Below, one piece after another: positions 60,915 to 64,000 of a stretch of 64,000 nt of DNA; the first letter of the stretch is position 1, and every line of letters begins with the position of its first letter. The position numbers and the translations under genes were made by a program. Where the stretch lies: assembly GCA_944324685.1 (NCBI GenBank), contig CALUXG010000038.1:1-64000 (forward strand), in the 5' to 3' direction. The DNA is from an uncultured Elusimicrobiales bacterium (GTDB lineage Bacteria > Elusimicrobiota > Elusimicrobia > Elusimicrobiales > Elusimicrobiaceae). The notes beneath the pieces were generated by a model, which ran no database searches, had not been told where the DNA came from, and was given only the letters and a program-made list of their open reading frames with translations.

Positions 60915-62657
60915 ATGTTTGTCATCAAAGGCGTTCCCGCCAGTCCGGGCGTGGCTATAGGTCCTGCAGTATTGCTTCCCACGGCGGATTTTGCCGTAGC
61001 CAACCAACACGTTCAGGAACCGGAGGTAAAGGCGGAAATTGCCAAATTTGCCCGTGCTGTGGATAAAACACTGGCGGATTTGGACGAAAGCGAAAAAAAA
61101 CTGCGGCAGACGTTAGGCGGCGAATACGCCAGCCTGATGTCCATGCATAAAATGATTTTGCAGGATCCCATGCTTAAAGACGCCGCCATAGCCAAAATCA
61201 AAAACGAACGAATGTCGGCTCAAGCCGCCATTTTCCATACGCTGCAGGAGCTGGCCGCGTCTTTTGACAAAATAGAAGACAAATTTTTCAAAGAACGCCG
61301 CAATGACATTTTTGACGTCGGCAAGAGGCTGGTGGGCAACTTGCAGGGAGACAAAGGACAGTTTTGGTCCTCCATTCGTCGTCCTTCCGTTTTAATCGCC
61401 CATGATTTATTTCCATCTGACACCATGAACCTGCAGGAAAACCAAATTATCGGTTTTTGTACGGATTTAGGAGGCAAAACAAGCCACACGGCTATTTTGG
61501 CCCAAAGCCTGAAATTACCGGCGGTAGTCGGCCTATCCAATGCGCTGCGGCAGGTCAAAGACGGCGACACCGTTATTGTAGACGGGGAAAACGGCCTGCT
61601 TATTCTGTGTCCGGACCGATATACATTGGCACGGTATAAAAAAACCCAGCGTGAAATAAAAAAAGCGGAATCCTTGCTGCAAACCATTAATCACCTGCCC
61701 ACCATTACGGCGGACGGGAAACCTTTTAAGCTGATGATTAATTTTGATCCGCGCACCGATACGAAAGAAAATAAAAAACTCATTACGGACGGGCTGGGGC
61801 TTTTGCGTACGGAATTTTTATTTATGAATATTCCCCAACCTCCTACGGAAGAAGAACAATATCAGCTTTATCTGTCCACGGCCAAAAAATTTGACATGCG
61901 CCCCGTTACTATCCGTTTGGCGGATTTGGGAGCGGATAAATTACCGGATTTTCCTTTGGATGAATTTGACAAAGACAACAATCCGTTCATGGGCTGCCGC
62001 GGCATACGCCTGTTTTTGAAAAATCCGGAATTGATGCATACGCAACTGCGCGCCATTGTGCATACCGCCTGCGAGGTGCCTGCACAAATACGCATCATGA
62101 TCCCCATGTTGTCGTCCGTAGAGGAAATACGCCACGTACGCACCGCCTTGAACGAAGTACTGGCGGAATTTGAAGCCCAAGGCAAAAAACCCGTAAATAA
62201 AATCGCACTTGGCGCCATGATAGAAGTACCGGCGGCCGCTATAGCCTTGGACGGAATGATAAGCGAAATGGATTTCCTTTCCATAGGGACCAATGACTTG
62301 ATACAATATTTAATTGCGGTGGACCGCGTAAATCCCGAAGTGGCACATATGTATGATCCGTGTCATCCGGCCGTATTGCGCACCATACGCCAAATTATTC
62401 AGACGGCTCACCAGCGAGGCAAAGAAGTCAGCATTTGCGGGGAAATAGCTTCCGATGTAAAAATGGTCCCCATGCTGTTAGGGCTGGAAGTAGATACATT
62501 GTCCGTTCCGGCGCGCATGTTTTTGCGCATAAAAAACCGCATACGCCATCTGAATTTTGAAGCATGCTCCGATACGGCACAGGCCGCTTTGCTGGCCAGT
62601 TCGTCGGAAGACATACGCAGTTTAATAGACCAACAGAACCAAGATGAAGATTCGTAA
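60915..62657 (+). CDS. ptsI: PTS enzyme I
   Basis: Starts the phosphotransfer chain by moving phosphate from phosphoenolpyruvate to HPr. The 580-residue protein has the HPr-binding helical domain, the phosphohistidine loop in DLGGKTSHTAILAQSLKLPA near residue 190, and the PEP-binding barrel with LRTEFLFMNIPQPPTEEEQ, GCRGIRLFL, SIGTNDLIQYLIAVDR and the active cysteine in VSICGEIASD near residue 510. Its ATG follows the ptsH stop at once, and its end overlaps lepA by 14 bases. Confidence 0.97.
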   Translation: MFVIKGVPASPGVAIGPAVLLPTADFAVANQHVQEPEVKAEIAKFARAVDKTLADLDESEKKLRQTLGGEYASLMSMHKMILQDPMLKDAAIAKIKNERMSAQAAIFHTLQELAASFDKIEDKFFKERRNDIFDVGKRLVGNLQGDKGQFWSSIRRPSVLIAHDLFPSDTMNLQENQIIGFCTDLGGKTSHTAILAQSLKLPAVVGLSNALRQVKDGDTVIVDGENGLLILCPDRYTLARYKKTQREIKKAESLLQTINHLPTITADGKPFKLMINFDPRTDTKENKKLITDGLGLLRTEFLFMNIPQPPTEEEQYQLYLSTAKKFDMRPVTIRLADLGADKLPDFPLDEFDKDNNPFMGCRGIRLFLKNPELMHTQLRAIVHTACEVPAQIRIMIPMLSSVEEIRHVRTALNEVLAEFEAQGKKPVNKIALGAMIEVPAAAIALDGMISEMDFLSIGTNDLIQYLIAVDRVNPEVAHMYDPCHPAVLRTIRQIIQTAHQRGKEVSICGEIASDVKMVPMLLGLEVDTLSVPARMFLRIKNRIRHLNFEACSDTAQAALLASSSEDIRSLIDQQNQDEDS

Positions 62658-64000
62658 TTTTTCTATCGTGGCACACATTGACCACGGCAAAACCACCTTA
62701 TCAGACAGAATACTGGAAGACACAGGAACCGTACCCAAGCGGAAAATGCAGGCTCAGCTTTTGGACGGCATGGATTTGGAACGCGAACGCGGCATTACCA
62801 TTAAAGCCAAAGCGGTGCGCATTCAATATAAAGACTATATTTTGAATTTGATTGACACCCCGGGGCATGTGGATTTCTCGTATGAGGTTGCCCGTTCTCT
62901 GCGGGCCTGCGAAGGCGTACTGCTGTTGGTGGACGCTTCCCAAGGCGTGGAAGCGCAAACCGTCGCACACGCCCATTTGGCGCAAAGTTTAGGTCTTAAA
63001 ATCATCCCCGTTATGAACAAGGTGGACTTATCCCAGTCGGACGCCGACGCCGCTGAAGAACAATTGTGGGACATTTTGCGCGAACCTATAGAAGCCGAAC
63101 GCGTCAGCGCAAAAACGGGCATGGGCATTGAACATTTGCTGGACCGGATTGTCAACGACATTCCTGCACCGCAAGGCGACCCAAACGCACCGCTGCGCGC
63201 ACTGATTTTCGACTCTTTTTATGATCCGTTCCGCGGCGTTATTATGTACGTACGCATCGTGGACGGGACGATAAAAGCCGGTCAAAACATTCGTTTCATG
63301 GCAACGGGTGCCAGCTATAAAACCGAAGAAGTGGGATTTATGACTCCCAAGCAGCTGCACAAAGCCGCCTCTCTCAGTGCAGGAGAAGTGGGATACTTGG
63401 TGGCGGGGATTAAAGACATACACCAAGTAAAAGTCGGCGACACCGTAACGCTCTCAGATCGGCCGGCACAAACTCCGCTGCCCGGCTATGCCGACGCCAA
63501 GCCTGTGGTGTTTGCCAGCATTTTCCCCGTGGAAACTACGGATTTTCCGCTGCTGCGCACGGCACTGGAAAAATTGAATTTATCGGATTCTTCTTTCCAT
63601 TACCAAAGCGAAACCTCCAAAGCTTTAGGCTTCGGTTTTCGTCTGGGTTTTATGGGCATTTTGCATATAGAAATCGTCAAAGAACGCTTGGAACGGGAGT
63701 TCAATCTTTCCTTGATTGCCACCGCGCCGAACGTAGTATATCACGTAAAATTTACTCCGCGCAAAAATCATCCGCAGGAGCTGGCCGCTCTGCCGGACGC
63801 TCCGGATGACCCGGGCTACAAAATTATAGACAATCCGGCCAATTTTCCTCCCCATGGGGATATTATTGACATCAAAGAACCGGTCATTCATATTACGGTC
63901 GTAACGCCCGTGGAGTACATGGACGGCGTTATGACGTTGTTGAAAGAGAAACGCGGCACCTTTATCCACATGGATCATCTTTCCAATCAGCGCGTCATCA
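62644..64000 (+). CDS. lepA: Elongation factor 4 (LepA), 3' end beyond window
   Basis: Ribosome-associated GTPase that promotes back-translocation or assembly. The visible 452 residues begin MKIRNFSIVAHIDHGKTTLS with G1, then ERERGITIKA (switch I), DTPGHVDFSYEV (G3), NKVDLSQSD (G4) and SAKTG (G5), followed by domain II, domain III and the LepA-specific GFRLGFMGILHIEIVKERL segment. The family is about 600 residues, so roughly a quarter, including the C-terminal domain, lies outside. The start lies inside ptsI (14-base overlap), indicating coupling to the PTS run. Confidence 0.96.
   Translation, partial: MKIRNFSIVAHIDHGKTTLSDRILEDTGTVPKRKMQAQLLDGMDLERERGITIKAKAVRIQYKDYILNLIDTPGHVDFSYEVARSLRACEGVLLLVDASQGVEAQTVAHAHLAQSLGLKIIPVMNKVDLSQSDADAAEEQLWDILREPIEAERVSAKTGMGIEHLLDRIVNDIPAPQGDPNAPLRALIFDSFYDPFRGVIMYVRIVDGTIKAGQNIRFMATGASYKTEEVGFMTPKQLHKAASLSAGEVGYLVAGIKDIHQVKVGDTVTLSDRPAQTPLPGYADAKPVVFASIFPVETTDFPLLRTALEKLNLSDSSFHYQSETSKALGFGFRLGFMGILHIEIVKERLEREFNLSLIATAPNVVYHVKFTPRKNHPQELAALPDAPDDPGYKIIDNPANFPPHGDIIDIKEPVIHITVVTPVEYMDGVMTLLKEKRGTFIHMDHLSNQRVI

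Noticed and set aside
1-64000. CRISPR arrays, insertion sequences, prophage or rRNA genes
   Set aside because: No regularly spaced repeats, transposase, integrase, phage structural genes or rRNA sequence were found on reading through.

Overview
The window is a dense bacterial chromosome segment with short intergenic gaps and many stop/start overlaps. It carries mostly single-copy housekeeping genes. My best guess for the source is Elusimicrobiota (an Elusimicrobium-like anaerobe). This is inference: scattered single genes for type IV-type pilins with the MKKGFT prepilin leader, a pyrophosphate-dependent phosphofructokinase, NifU/NifS as the apparent housekeeping Fe-S pair, a man-type PTS joined to HPr kinase and RapZ, and the signal peptides, lipoprotein and outer-membrane barrels of a diderm cell. 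A 16S or marker-gene tree would settle it.

Layout. 1-8.9 kb (minus strand): rpsI-rplM; a cluster of three 5'-nucleotidase family exoproteins ending in dus; nifU-nifS. 8.9-14.5 kb (plus): nadK-recN, a small membrane protein, an outer-membrane protein with tandem N-terminal repeats, and glycerate kinase. 14.5-32 kb (minus): gph, an alpha/beta hydrolase, glmM-pdxJ-glmS-nnrD, hpt-ftsH, a pilin, mutS-mutL, alaS, with tRNA-Tyr on plus. 32-43 kb (mostly plus): HAD phosphatase, lipid kinase, a nuclease, a NUDIX gene, dnaE, tRNA-Val, pfp, manA and galE. 44-51 kb is the accessory-looking part: an autotransporter-like surface protein, tRNA-Ala, a two-gene restriction-modification operon, a second pilin and a 0.7 kb stretch with no recognisable gene. 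51-64 kb: smc with a phosphoesterase (minus), a small lysine-rich two-repeat protein, then one long plus-strand run raiA-hprK-rapZ-PTS IIA/IIB/IIC/IID-ptsH-ptsI-lepA, with lepA cut by the window edge.

How the genes work together. GlmM and GlmS make amino-sugar precursors for the envelope. MutS with a nuclease-type MutL, RecN, SMC and DnaE cover replication and repair. Pfp, glycerate kinase, ManA, GalE and the PTS form a sugar-catabolism set, with HPr carrying both regulatory phosphorylation sites and HPr kinase available to use the serine.

The observations I rate highest are: (1) a palindrome at the expected transcription start of the restriction-modification operon, together with a basic N-terminal extension on the methyltransferase; (2) two distant pilin genes with the same promoter element, containing a homopolymer T tract of different length between the promoter boxes; (3) a duplicated terminator/promoter element in front of two of the three nucleotidase genes, the third member being a lipoprotein that has lost its metal-binding motifs; (4) a two-repeat lysine-rich small protein with a strong ribosome binding site and its own terminator. 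I found no CRISPR array, insertion sequence, prophage or rRNA gene.
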